A stretch of DNA of 64,000 bases from positions 3,533,001 through 3,597,000 of the forward strand of contig OZ004584.1 of NCBI GenBank assembly GCA_963924555.1, written 5' to 3'. Source of the DNA: Crambe crambe. Taxonomy: Eukaryota; Porifera; Demospongiae; Poecilosclerida; Crambeidae. Of the stretch, positions 36,961-48,802 are shown piece by piece (the first letter of the stretch is position 1; each line of letters opens with the position of its first letter). The position numbers were made by a program, and so were the translations under genes. The notes below the pieces were generated by a model. It worked only from the letters and a program-made list of their open reading frames with translations. It searched no databases and was not told where the DNA came from.

Positions 36961-39411
36961 TTATTTTTGTAATCTCCCCAATATAGCATCACGTACTAAT
37001 AAACTAATAGCAGCTGCTGGCATGACTTTCAAGTATGTTGCTGAGAGACCATAAAATAACTGCTGGACTTGAAGTGTTTTAAAGAGAGCAGATAACTTCT
37101 GATGCTGAAAACCTTGTTGAACTTGCATTCGTCGCCTAATGACATCCAGAGGATACACAGCCTACGGAAAGGAAATAGTTTCAACAACAGGGTTCTGTAG
37201 TAGTTGGGCTGGAGGGATATTTTCATGTCTACTAAATGGACTACAATGTTGCTTCAGGCTCAAACATAATAACTCGATCATCCTCTTCTTGAATACATAA
37301 GCTAGAGAGCTAGGGTACACTCATTCAATAGATGGTTTGGTGAGAAAATATTCAGGATGAGGTTCTGAAGCATTTCTTTATGCATGCAGCACTGTGTGGC
37401 CTACAGTAAACTTGACCACTTGATTTTTTGTCATTCTGCCCCAGAACACTTGATCATGGGTGAACATACTGTTTGAGCTGCTGCTCCTGCTATACTTCCA
37501 CAAATGAAGAATAGTGATGCACTGGGTTTGATATCAAGGCTTATGGCTTTTGTTTTCAGCACATCATAACTGGATTGTTGCACTGCCATGAAGGGAGCAA
37601 TTGCTAATAACGTTGGGCCAATTCCACGATAGAGACCTGGTAGTTTCTCTTTAGCAGCAACTTCTTTCAAACCATGAAAAAGACCTGAATAACAGAGTAG
37701 ATAATGTGTGCTTGAGGACACTAGCATTAAACTATGCCTGCACTAAAAATGATAAGGGGCTATAAAGAATAAGGGGATGTGTGGAGCTATACAACACAAG
37801 GCAGCAGTGCTAAATAAGAGACAAATGTGCAAGTTCCCAACTGCATTAGATGGGCCATAATTAAATTTAATACCTTGATATAGTTTATTTTTCTGAGACT
37901 GAACTGTGAGTTTAGCTCTGATCACATCAATTGGATGAGTAAGAATAGTGGCAAACATCCCAGCAAATGCTCCTGTCCCCATCCTCCATACTACATTATA
38001 AGGAGCTGAAGAATCATCTAAGGGATATTGCTGTGTAAAAAAAAAGAAGTCATTTGAACTACAAATAGATCATGCAAGAGTTAAGTTATCAGAAATCAGT
38101 CCAGAGCTGATCTAAAGCAGCTCTTTAGAAGTATGCTAGTGCTTGTGTGTGGCAGCGAGTTGTTTCTGGGCTTGTAAGTGGGTGACCATGAGATTAAGTC
38201 ACATATGGTGCCACCAGTCCACCCAGCTGCTCTCCAATATTAGCCCAGGTGAGTGCCCACACTGCATGCTGAGAAGAAACAGTTGGTCTTCCTGCAAGTT
38301 TCTAGCCAGGAGAGCACTGGCTTCTAGTGCCTGATTAGTGTACAGGCATCCTGGCTTGACCAGGTGTGTGTGACCTTCAGTGGCAGCAATATAATTTGCT
38401 TTGTGTGTGCGTGTGCGTGTGTGCGTGTGTGTGTTTCAATGGGTCAGATAAGAATGATAACTGGCACTTTCTTCCTGAAAGTGTTCTTTTGAAAATACCA
38501 TGCAAAATCACAACTTCCTATACTTACCTTTGCCAAATTGGCATATGCCAAACAAACCAATGCAGAAAATGGAAATACTCTGAGACAATTAGCTCCATTC
38601 CCAGCTAGCAGACCCCTAAGTCTTTCTGTATGCCACACAGCCATCAGAGATTTTATTATAGGAATTCTACCTGCATTGCTGGTCTGTATATGTACAAGTC
38701 ATAATATCCACAGGTAATTATAGGATTTATGCCAACCTGGGCCATTATTTTGATTTTTTCCAGGGGAGCTGTAAGTGTCCTAGAGACCACTCCAGCAATA
38801 CCACCAGCAAGAAGAGCACGCCATATTACCAAGGAAGCTGGAGGCATAGGTGGAGGTGCTAAATCAGTACCTAATTTATTATAAATATGATATGATCGTG
38901 GATAAGAGCATATAAGATCACAACTTCAGGTACCTGTGTCTAGAGAAAGACCAGATGCCCACTGCTGTACAATAATCCTGAAATCAGGTGATGGTAAGTA
39001 ACAGAAGAAGTTGCAAAATTCTTTAAAATCCACAGATTCATCCTTATCTTTATTCACCTGTAATAAGAGTGCTCTTACTTCTCGTAGTGTGAAATCAAAT
39101 CCCAAATCTTTAAATGCACTCTGTAATTCCGTAGCATCTATTTTACCACTTTTATCAGAATCAATTTTTTTGAAACTTCTTTTTAAGCTGTGAATGTAAA
39201 AATCACAAAACTCATCAAATGATAGTTCATCATCTCCAGACACATCTGATTTTCTGAAGTATCGTAATTCTTCCTCACCAAAAGTAATAGAAAGGCTCTC
39301 ACAAGCCTTTTTTAACTCAACCAATGATACTGTTCCATTGCCATCGATATCAATTCCATCGAAAACACTTTTAAGTTTCCTTATGGCTTTGGATTCCAAA
39401 GTATTCGACAT
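36961..39411 (-). CDS. EF-hand mitochondrial solute carrier (SCaMC/SLC25A24-like)
   Basis: A calcium-regulated inner-membrane carrier of the SLC25 family; SCaMC relatives exchange ATP-Mg for phosphate. Exons (minus): 39411..38934, 38870..38712, 38670..38528, 38030..37874, 37684..37470 and 37161..36961, 450 residues. The N-terminus has four EF-hand loops: [12 protein letters not shown] (21-32), [12 protein letters not shown] (56-67), [12 protein letters not shown] (84-95) and [12 protein letters not shown] (120-131). Three Solcar repeats follow with PxD/ExxK motifs: [23 protein letters not shown] and [13 protein letters not shown], plus [19 protein letters not shown] and [18 protein letters not shown]. 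The exon 2/exon 3 junction requires a 41-bp intron with a weak donor (ACCT|gtggat); it restores phase and family-like length, but an error or frameshift there is possible. Exact substrate class is not certain: parts of repeat 1 also resemble SLC25A16/42. The start codon lies 181 bp from divergent ABITRAM. Confidence 0.88.
38137..38398 (+). repeat. tRNA-derived SINE, copy 4 (plus strand)
   Basis: It reads in the forward direction: a tRNA-like head (CTGGGCTTGTAAGTGGGTGA, then GAGATTAAGTCAC in the B-box position), followed by GCCTGATTAGTGTACAGGCA and TTGACCAGGTGTGTGTGACC. These match the reverse complements of copies 1 and 2. It is inserted in an intron of the carrier gene, and a GT microsatellite follows. 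Confidence 0.7.
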
Positions 39412-39592
39412 TTTTAGCTATGCCTTGGTAAGGGGTCTCGGCCTCGATCGATCAATGACATGATAATGGAGTCGGTGAAAGTTCCACCGAGACCAGTCAA
39501 TGAACGCTACTTCACTCAGTACTGTACTCCAAGACGGTCAGATTGTTCTGGTAAAACTAGCTAGCTAGCTAGCTACTTTTTCCATAATAAAA
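39412..39592. promoter_or_regulatory. 181-bp bidirectional promoter, carrier / ABITRAM
   Basis: The start codons of the EF-hand carrier (minus) and ABITRAM (plus) are separated by 181 bp. The spacer contains a CTAGCTAGCTAGCTAGCTAC palindromic tract and CGATCGATC. No TATA box is obvious in either direction. Shared transcriptional control is likely. Confidence 0.6.
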
Positions 39593-41463
39593 ATGGGAGA
39601 AGGCAAAAAATTTTATGCAGTAGTCCATTGTTTTGGATGTACAGGTGAAGACCCTGGTGCACCCCTGGATCAGTGTGTATTATATCATTCTAATAGGTAA
39701 GAAATTAAAAGATGTCTGAGCAGATCACAGCACAGGTATAATCTTTATTAGGATTTGTGTCATCTGCATAGCTCCATCCCATCCTATAGTGAGTGATCCT
39801 ACAGTAGAAATAAAGTCAATAAACTTTCAAAGTGGAGCATTTGATCTTTCAAAGAATGAAGTTCACGGAAAAAGGAAAAGTAATCCTTTGTCTGTTTAAG
39901 TAGTCTTATGAGTGAGTACAAAATATATAATCATGTACAGCAAGTTCCCCATAGTTGCTACTACCCAGTGCACAGATAAAACAAACATGCAACAAATGCA
40001 CACACACCATGCCCAGAAAAAAGTGAATGATTTTCTTTTGATGGAACCATGGAACACCTTCAAACTCATGGCAAATGTCCACCCATTTGATAAGGATTGG
40101 GGCCTAATGCTTACGAATGGAGAGTGAGTACCTGATTATGAAGTTTAGTGTGCATGCATGTATTATTAGCTGTGGTCATCACAGGTTGCAGGAGAAAACA
40201 AAATTTTAATACCAAGTAGAAAAATTAATGCAATGAGCTGCTCTTATTTGCACTCTCCTAGTTCCAACATTATAGGCTTGGAAATATAAACTAGTTACAC
40301 TAATTATAGTACCTTGTTGGCTTTAGTTGGTACTTCAAAGTGCCAAGAGCAGCTTCTTTCTCTAGTTCAAAACTCTGCCTGACATGATTGTTCATGTTGC
40401 TATTCATTTTCTTTATAAAATCACATAATATAATCTATGATTAAAATGCCAATATAATTTTTCTACTTGGTATAAAAAATAACAAAAAACATCAAGTCAA
40501 AGTACTATTGGTTTGCCCCAATTACATAACAGTTTATTATGTGTATCACATTTATAGTTTGATGTACTGTGCACTTCTACAGTTGTGAATCCGACTATTT
40601 CTTTTTATTTCAACTGTAATTATAATTTTAACACAAAATTAAATGATATTAATGCCCTCCCTCATTTTACAAATAATCCTTCTCAAAGAATCGATACTTT
40701 CAGTGGCGATGCACTTGCATACATAGTTCATATGACCAATAGAAGCATACATACATAGCTACATGAATAAGTAGCCAGTAGTTAATTTGTGTTATTGTAG
40801 GAGGGGGACATCAGCTCTTACCTAAATCTGATTTATGCCAGGTGTTATGTAAAGGAGGAAAGAAGTTTACACTGCACAGGTATCAAATCATAGGGGTCTG
40901 ATAATCACATGTGCAAGAGGGACGGGGTCATTTATATAAAGTATGTATACATGCCCACCAGCACATTATAACTTTAATATTCATTAATCCTTCAGTCATC
41001 GTTATAATAAGAGTGAGCACAAAAAAGGTTATGTAAGAATCCTTATTAGTCTCCCTGTTCTGTGATACACATGAGTATGCTGATCTAAAAGTGCACATGA
41101 AAATAGTATTGAAATCCATTTATCAATTGCACTATTAATTTGTATACACAGTTGTATAAAAGGATATCTGGTGGAAGTAAATGAAAGATTAATGGAGAAT
41201 GTAAAGTTATTGAAGACAAAGGTAATAATAGCACCTGAAGTAACAGTTTCATGTTAACCCCATCGTTCGGTACTTTGTACTTTTGAATATTATTTCATGC
41301 ATGATAGCCAGCCTTTCACTTTAGGAAGAGGCATCTAGAAACGAATTTATCTTTTTAAAGTATAACAATCCTTTAGCCGTTATCTGAGGGATACTTGGCT
41401 ATCATGACTCAAAAGTTTTCAGATATAACTTTTCAAGAAGGACACTTGAAGAAAGTAGAGTGA
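39593..41463 (+). CDS. ABITRAM: Actin-binding transcription modulator (ABITRAM/Simiate, FAM206A)
   Basis: A small GCV_H-like fold protein; the mammalian homologue is found in nuclear speckles and binds actin. Exons 39593..39696, 39752..39879, 40801..40879, 41152..41221 and 41377..41463 close to 155 residues (human 181). Conserved blocks: DQCVLYHSNRICVICIAPSH (cf. human LQHSNRICVITLAESHP), IKSINFQ, KRGGHQLLPKSDLCQVLCKG, SCIKGYLVEVNERLMEN and LSEGYLAIM near the end. The N-terminus (MGEGKKFYAVVHCFGC) differs from mammals. It lies between the divergent carrier and the PGAM-type gene, which is co-oriented 0.84 kb downstream. Confidence 0.93.
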
Positions 41464-42299
41464 ATTCCTATTGAAACTTTTGTACACACACCAAAATTAT
41501 CGTGCTATTTTTTGTTGCCAGATAATACTTTTTGAAAGTAGTATCCCTACATGTACAGTAGATTGTATTCCAGGTAGAATTAGAGTGCTTTGATGAAAAT
41601 ACCTCAACTTGCTGTCAACTTGTAATGATACTGCATGCTAACAGTAAGTCAATGATCTTTAATAAGCTGCTAAGGCAAGGTCAGCTTAGCAAATACTTGG
41701 GGATCTGGGATTTAGATTTTTTTTTGTTCAGCATGTACTGGCGATAATAACAGCTAAAAATCAGCCTTTCATGCTTCAAGATATTGGATGTTCCTGGCTC
41801 AATTTACTACTGTTATGTTTTTTGGTTTTTCTTATTCAGACCATTGAATTGTCCTAGATCATGGCTATACTCACCATAAGACATTAAAGAGTGCTTTCAT
41901 AAATTTTACAGTATAGCTACTTAGCTAAACGAATTGTTACAAGCATCCAGTGTCACATGACATAACCTACACCAGTCCCATGCTGATTACTATCTAAAAG
42001 TAGAGGGCAATGCCCTTCAAAAAAGTGGGCCTCCTTTTCCTGGTCAGAGCAGCCATGCCATCACATAAAGATAAGCACGTGATTGGCTGACACATCTGAC
42101 AATTGTAGTTATAGAGATGAAGGCAACTGAACATTGTAATACCATGTGACTCTTGTCCCCAGTCATGATCATCCTGGCCTGGGGACCTTTCTCCGGCCGA
42201 GACCTAGACTACTAATTGTTGCTTTTCGCGCGTGCGGCGGTCTGGTTAGCGCGCGCGTGTTATATACCTATCATGACCCTTTACCTGGTATAGTACAAC
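41464..42299. promoter_or_regulatory. ABITRAM-PGAM spacer with CpG-rich promoter
   Basis: The first 0.7 kb holds only AT-rich sequence. From about 42190 to 42265 the base composition changes to CpG-rich (CTCCGGCCGAG, GCGCGTGCGGCGG, TTAGCGCGCGCGTG), ending about 35 bp before the PGAM-type start codon; this is the likely promoter. Confidence 0.5.
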
Positions 42300-43147
42300 A
42301 TGGAGACTAGCAGGCCTATGCAAAATAGAGTATTTCTAATGAGACATGGACAGGTATAGGTATCTAACTAGCGGACTTTAAAATCAGTCTTGTCGATCCA
42401 TGCAGCGTTTATCATTAATCAGAGCGACGCTTGAATATTTTTTTTATTAATTTGTATAGTCTGAAGCAAATATTCAGAGCATATTAATATCAGAACCAGA
42501 AGTGGGGATTTCATCTTATGGTCTTACAGAAGAAGGAAGAAAACAAGCCGAGGAGGTAAGGTCTTCCCAGATTGTTTTTTTTTTGTTTTTTTTGCCCTAG
42601 CCACACCCATCTAAAGCAAACCATGGAATAAGTCAGACCCATGGTTGCCCATCATTATGCTTAGGTTATTCCATAATTATAGGCTGCTAATGAACTTCAC
42701 AAAGAATTTTCCAACTTCTCAGAAGATATTCTATCAGAAAAAATAGTAATCATTTCTTCAGATTTCAAACGCACTAGAGAAACTGCTGAGGTGGTACATA
42801 AGCATTTCTCTTTGAAAGCTCCAGTGGTATTTGATGCTAGACTTAGAGAAAGAAGATTTGGTAACTTTGAAGAAAAACCAGAACATTCATACATGGAAAT
42901 AGTGACTCTGGATTCTGCTGACCCTACCCAATCAAAGGATGGCTGTGAAAGTTTAATGTCACTGGTGTCCAGGACATGTCGTGTCTTACAGGACATGGAC
43001 AGAGAATATCAAGATAAAATCCTTATTCTGATATCTCACGGGGACCCTTTGATAACATTGTTTGCTGTGTGCTTGGGAATCCCACCAAATGAGAGGATCA
43101 TGCATTGTCAGTCATTCTCAAACTGTGAATTTCGAGAAGTTTACTAA
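42300..43147 (+). CDS. Histidine phosphatase (phosphoglycerate-mutase superfamily) protein
   Basis: Exons 42300..42353, 42460..42555 and 42683..43147 close to a 204-residue frame. The branch 1 histidine phosphatase signature is present: LMRHGQ with the catalytic His at residue 16 (split from the next exon right after HGQ), a following SEANIQS, the arginine block SSDFKRTRETAEV, an acid-containing segment RLRERRFGNFEE and the second catalytic His in LILISHGDP. The frame ends with a conserved-looking SNCEFREVY. It resembles small PGAM-like phosphatases rather than glycolytic dPGM, which is longer and has different active-site spacing; the substrate is unknown. Immediately downstream an 18-nt piece of the coding end (GAATTTCGAGAAGTTTA) is duplicated at about 43172. 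It converges with DTWD1, with 114 bp between stop codons. Confidence 0.85.
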
Positions 43148-43261
43148 TTGTTTAGGACAGATTATACTTTGAATTTCGAGAAGTTTATGCACAATCATTT
43201 TATATTATTATTTAGAAAACATCTGATAATTACTAGTGTGATACACAAATAATAAAAACAG

Positions 43262-46200
43262 CTACTCAAATCTGCTCCCTGAAGTATGTACAATCATATG
43301 CAGATAGGAATAGAAATAGAGCAAATCATCATACTGTCCTTCATACTCCCTAAATATAAAGATACAAGAGCTGTTAGTGTGCAGTCCTGGTAGTACACTC
43401 TACCTTAGTATAGCATACTCAAACCACACATTGAAATTTCAAGCTTATACACCAAGATGCCGCAAAGCAAAAGGAGCCATCCTGTGCCACCTAGACTTGT
43501 TAGTGTAAGACTGAGATAGCAATTAGAGTAAGTGAACTTCTTGAAGCAACAGAGTTAGGGCTATATTTGCTGTGATTAGCAGTGTGCAAAAACTTTGCAC
43601 TAGTATTTCATCTGTGTGCCTTACTAAGTGAAGCTCAGCCAACAGTATATGAAAGTGCAGCAAAACTGTTCTACACACAAGTCCAGGTAACATTCTGATG
43701 ACAAAGATATGAATGTATCATGTGTAGTTGTAAAGGAGAAAATATTGTTACAATAAGAATATCATCCAGGTTCATCTGCATCAAACCCACTAGTGCCCTA
43801 TACAAGATACTGAGACATAATAGTCTCAACTCTTTCTGCATGATCTTCCACATTTATCACTGCACAACTAGCCAAACTATTTTCATATCAAGAGACTCAA
43901 GTTCATGCTAATGTATCCAGCTAATTGCAACTAGTTCCTAATCCTACTAGATTTCTGAAGCAAACTTAGTAAGGTCTTCGTAGAGTTATAGCATGAATCT
44001 AAACAATACTTTGTGTGATTTGAGTGTGCTTACCAAGGAAAGGATCTGTGTTATCTGGCTGTCTCAAGTCTGAAAAAGTCAGCAAATCAGTGAAACAAAA
44101 GAACTGTGTAGAAGTATGGGAATCATGTCATAGCAAGTATGTATTCAGGGGCAAACATGGACAACTAGTTACAAGACACTGTACAAAGATTAAAGGGTGA
44201 GGACTCCATAGGGTCTGAATGCATGTGTTGCACATCACCTTGATAACAATACACAATTTAAATAAATTTATAGAGCTGCTGGCTACACCAGCCCTACAAA
44301 CATAATTACACATACAAAATCTCCCCTTTCCCAGATGAAACTGGTATAACACAAAGGTTAATTAATCAAGGTTACCTTGATGTGAGCAGAGGATTTAATT
44401 CTTTTAGCAAGTAATAAATTGCTTCAATAGTTGCCAGATGGGCTTCAGTTTTTCTTTGAGGCCTGAAAAATATATTAGAGAACGCATTAGAATTCTCTAT
44501 GTAGGGATGGCAGGTCAAAGGCCGTAGGACTGTATAAAAATTCTACCCTTACTCTACAGAGATCAATTTTATCATCTCAATGTTCATTTCTAACCATGGT
44601 ACAAGTAAGATTAACTATCAGTGTGAACTACCACAAGGCTAAGCGCCCAATAATGAATTAACTTCACTGCATATTGGTGGGGTAGGGAGAGATTATTTTT
44701 TGTACTTCTAAATTCCTAAACTTGTATAAGTGGCCATTTCCCTTAGCTACTATAATTAATCCCATTTGATAATATAATGTCTCAGCACCACTTCTTATCA
44801 CTTTGATATTAAGAAACCTTCATTGTATGAAATATGGCTGTTGAGGAGTTTCATGTCCATACCATGCTCCCGTATCCATTGCTGGCCTTGAATGTAGCTT
44901 AAGTGTTCTGGTGCATCTAAGAGCTTTGTGGCAAGCATTACAGGTTCATATTTACAGATTCCAACATGCAGCCATACATGTAATTATTCAATTAACTCCT
45001 CAGTTTCTTAGCACTCAAAAGAATCTGATTATCTATACTAATTTATTTGGCTGTTAAAATTACACTAAGGTAATTAGTTCATGACCATGATAAATTTTCC
45101 CAATTACGTACCTCCAGAAGCATGTCTTTGCATCAGTTAACTTTACTGCTCGAAGGCATTTAATATGCTTATGCTACCAATTACAAAGATTTAGTAATGA
45201 CAAGATAAATCAATTATAATTATTACCTTCAGAATTTGGTGGGTTTGTTGCCATGTACTGTCAATAACTACTACAGTATCCAAACAATCCCAATGATTTT
45301 GTGGTATTGTAGCTTGTCCATCATCTGTTGGTGTGATCACAAGACCAAAACTTTCAGCCAATTCTTTACAAGTGAATGCACCCTGTATAAATACAAGTTT
45401 CATACAAAATTATTAGCAAAAATTATAACAACGAAAAAACACTTATACCTCAAGAGGATATAGGAGTATAACTCGAGATATATCAGGATAACAAGGAACA
45501 CTTGTAGGAAACTCGTATATTGTAACACGATCTGGTGCCAGTATCTTTGCATGTGTTGCAGTGCTTTTACCATCAACTTCTTTCCAATGCTTCACACTAA
45601 ATGTCAACCATAAACATACATCGAAGAGATGCACCATGCCCAGATTACATAACTAGAAATAAGAAACTCGTATTTCATTTGGTCATTAATAAGCACCCTA
45701 AAAAATACTGAAATTTGGTCAACTATTTCCTTGGAATGATTGAGAAATGACTAATGACTAGTACTTCTAGCTCTGGGATTATAGGATCATACACTGATTT
45801 CTTTTTTGCTCGTTACTCAGTGATCTTTTTTGTCTAAGCTAGAACACATACTGGCCAAATCATGTCAGCTGTCAGGTAGCCACAAAGCATGCCCTGGTAT
45901 GAGAGACCCCAAGACCAAAATCATTAATTCACTCGGGGAATTTAGCCAGCTACCTTTAAATGATGGCATCACTCAGGAGCTCTGTAGTCTTTTTTTATGG
46001 GAGCCCCCAAATCTCTAGTGATATGGGGATGCTGTAGAGAATCAGGGACTCTCTGCCTAATCCCCTAGCAAATTACATTCTCACATTCTCTTGCAGATAG
46101 TTTATCCAGAAAACCAGCCCTAAAGCATGCAGTATATCTCATTAGGTTACAGGATTTATACTTACATATCAATTTTGATAGGTAGTTGGACATGTGGAAT

Positions 46201-46297
46201 ATCATGTGAATTTAAATCAACTACCTCATAACAAGAGTAACAAAAAATTTTTCGTGATTTTCCACATCTGGGACAGGGCGATCTTCCTTGGACATTC
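43262..46297 (-). CDS. DTWD1: tRNA-uridine aminocarboxypropyltransferase DTWD1 (5' exon not found)
   Basis: DTWD1 transfers the 3-amino-3-carboxypropyl group of SAM to uridine 20 of tRNAs. Exons (minus): 46297..46166, 45596..45449, 45382..45227, 45173..45112, 44462..44376 and 43349..43262, all phase-consistent. Seen: a zinc-ribbon-like start SPCPRCGKSRKIFCYSCYE, KIDIVKHWKEVDGKSTATHA (human KIDIIKHPNETDGKSTAIHA), the DTW signature IDSTWQQTHQI, KTCFWR, LATIEAIYYLL and EYEGQYDDLLYFYSYL before the stop. The first listed exon enters in phase 2, so a 5' exon with the start codon lies upstream but could not be fixed; a candidate near 46540-46480 has the wrong phase. An exon-like block at about 44070-44028 is not used because it would introduce a stop. 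Confidence 0.9.
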
Positions 46298-46987
46298 CTG
46301 TATATTTGTACATAATTATTTTAAACTTGTATGCAAGAAATGAAGTATATGGGTACAAGGCTAGAAATAGGGTTGAATAGCACAAACTTAACAGCTAAGT
46401 GCTAAAAGGTCACTGGGAAGCAAAACCAAGAACTGCTGTGTCATGAAAATCTGAGGTCAGAAAGCCATTTTTATTTCTTTACCCTTTTTATTCAATGCTA
46501 GCCGAGTGAGGATTTGCAAGTCCTCTGATATCAATCTCATGAGCCGGGGGGAGGGGGGGGAATACATTTGGTCAGTTCCATGTCGCTCCACCAAGAATGC
46601 AGTAGTCATGTGTACTGCTGCTATCACTAGAGGAATGTGCCATGGATCTAGAACCAGTAGAAATTAGAGCCAGGCATGAGCCTGTGTACAGAGGAACAGC
46701 TAGACATTGCTATGAATGAAACAGCTGATTTCTTGGCTTCTCGAGAACGAAACAACTGCAAATGATATTTTTGCTTGTATGCCAACTGGCGGTGGAAACT
46801 CACTCTGCTATTGTATACTGCCAGGTTTATTCCACTCACTTAACCAGAGAGATACCACAAGGTTTATATAATAAGTTGTGAAGTTGTGAAGTTCAGCCAA
46901 AAAGAGTCCACTCTTCCTAGGATTCACAAACCAGGATTACCATTAAGATCATTTATAAACTCACTAACGTATCTAAACACCTCATTA

Positions 46988-47843
46988 CCATTCTTTTGCC
47001 TTTGGTTGGTAATTTATTCTCACATTAAGCAGATTCTTGGTAAGGATTCTGTTTTAATTTCCTTTGGATGTGGTTTCCCTTTTCACTTCAATACCAGTTA
47101 ATAGAGTCATGAACAGAGACTGTCAGCAGACGATTCTTTGGAGGAGCACACTACACTGGCAGTGGATGAAGTCAATAAGTTGCTAGAATTTTGAGCAATG
47201 CGACATACTTAGCTTATTAAGGCAACAACTATCAGCAGACACTCGGTACAGCATGGTCTCGTGTATGTTATGGAAAATATGGAGTTTCAGGATTCACACA
47301 CAATAATGTGCATGACGTTTGAGCTGTTCTTTGTAGCTGTCGAAATATGCAGATAGATCCCATCTTTTTAATATGCATGACATCACATGACTCACCATCT
47401 AAGCCATTCTTTTGCCTTTGGTTGGTAATTTATTCTCACATGTAAGGATATTTGGTAAGGATTATGTTTTAGTTTCCTTTGGATGTGGTTTCCCTTTTCA
47501 CTTCAATACCAGTTAATAGAGCCATGAACAGAGACTGTCAGCAGACGATTCTTTGGAGGAGCGCACTACACTGGCAGTGGATGAAGTCAACAAGTTGGCT
47601 AGTCTAAAAATTTTGAGCAATGTAACATACTTAGTTTATTAAGGCAACTACTATCAGCTGACATTCAGTACAGCAATGGAGTCTCATGTATATTATGGAA
47701 AATATAGAAGAGAAGGCACTTTCAGGATTCACACACGATAATATGCATGACGTTTGTGCTGTTCTTTGTAGCTGTTGATCATTAATAAAATAATATTGAC
47801 ATAATTATGCAGATGGATCCCATCTTTTTAATATGCGTGACAT
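46988..47843 (+). repeat. ~416-bp tandem duplication
   Basis: CCATTCTTTTGCCTTTGG begins both units, at 46988 and 47404. The order of words is the same in both: CCTTTGGATGTGGTTTCCC, AACAGAGACTGTCAGCAGAC, CTACACTGGCAGTGGATGAA, TTCAGGATTCACACAC, GATCCCATCTTTTTAATATG. Unit 2 has small insertions and substitutions, so the duplication is not very recent. The second unit ends inside the start of the secreted-peptide frame; the first unit carries a broken version of that start (ATGCAGATAGATCCC). Confidence 0.85.
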
Positions 47844-48031
47844 CATGCGTGTACTTTGCCAGTGCAATAAAAATTAATTGCATTCCAGCTGCACACAGAA
47901 ACTTGCACTGTCTGACCATGGACTACATACACGGGATAGGAGACCATATTTTTAATCCTCTTTGTGTGCCTACAAACTGTGCAGCAAAAAGTGATTACAA
48001 TGGTTCCAATATGAAATTCTGTTGCTATTAA
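47807..48031 (+). CDS. Candidate small secreted cysteine-rich peptide
   Basis: A 74-codon frame starts at the second unit of the tandem duplication. Its first ~20 residues (MDPIFLICVTSCVYFASA) look like a signal peptide with a plausible cleavage after ASA. The remainder has six cysteines (C-x9-C-x17-C-x4-C-x13-CC) and ends in KFCCY. An even number of cysteines in a short secreted chain is typical of disulfide-rich peptides, but I recognise no family and claim no activity. It could be a single-exon gene, the first exon of a longer gene, or chance. Upstream, ATAATATTGACATAATT gives AT-rich sequence without a clear promoter. Confidence 0.35.
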   Translation: MQMDPIFLICVTSCVYFASAIKINCIPAAHRNLHCLTMDYIHGIGDHIFNPLCVPTNCAAKSDYNGSNMKFCCY

Positions 48032-48802
48032 CTGAGAACCAGTGAATTCTACAACAAAGAAAGGTATGCAAAATGCCCCTAGATTTTATGGCTCAATCTA
48101 TGAACTTGCTACATTCTTTATCAATTGAGTTTATGGAATTTGAAACCTTTACAAAGTATGGCTTGCAAAGTGTACGGTGTATATTCATGGTCTGACCAGA
48201 CGTATCCCCCCTCCCCCCCAGACTACTCTGAAGTCTGATATACAATACAGCAGATTGCAAAGTTCTTGCCAGTTCAACTTGATAGAGTGATATGCGCATG
48301 GATGTACAGGGGACTTTGAACCTAGTGCAAAGGCGATAATGAAGCTCAACCTAGTGGAAGACCCAAGTTCTAGGGAAGTCTACTAAAGACCCTCCTATCA
48401 CTCCTACCGCTGATCAGTACAACAGGCACATCTTTAAAGTTATAGTCAGCTAGATAGCATTATATGTACTGTATGGTACAGCTATTAGCTAACTTTTATC
48501 TTTAATCTTTTGTACAAAATTACTAAAAGAGTGAGGTAGTTGTTCGACAACTGTACAATTTTAAAACCAAATTTTGAATCTGTGCTTGTGCTTTATGTCC
48601 AGTTAGTTGAAAGACTAGGCAATAATAACTTGACTGACTACTATGAGGGTTAAACACATGGTTATGTTCCAAGGATGATTTAGAGGCGATGTATTGAAAT
48701 TCCAGAAAAAGGAAAATGATGTTGGATGCTGAATTTGATAAACTGAAACAAAAGCATTGATAATTTGAAGCTACGCTTATGGGCCCGTATAATCACTCAA
48801 GG

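Noticed and set aside
39912..40127. 71-codon plus-strand frame inside ABITRAM intron 2
   Set aside because: The flanking ABITRAM exons join in phase and match the human protein across this point, so it is intronic.
44028..44070. Exon-like block on the minus strand of DTWD1 (acceptor ttttcag, donor CTTG|gtaagc)
   Set aside because: Entered in the phase required by the preceding exon it hits a TAA after a few codons, while the preceding and following exons join perfectly without it.
46480..46540. Candidate DTWD1 first exon on the minus strand (MRLISEDLQ start)
   Set aside because: Its donor leaves phase 1, but the next exon must be entered in phase 2; joining them gives a wrong frame with a stop.
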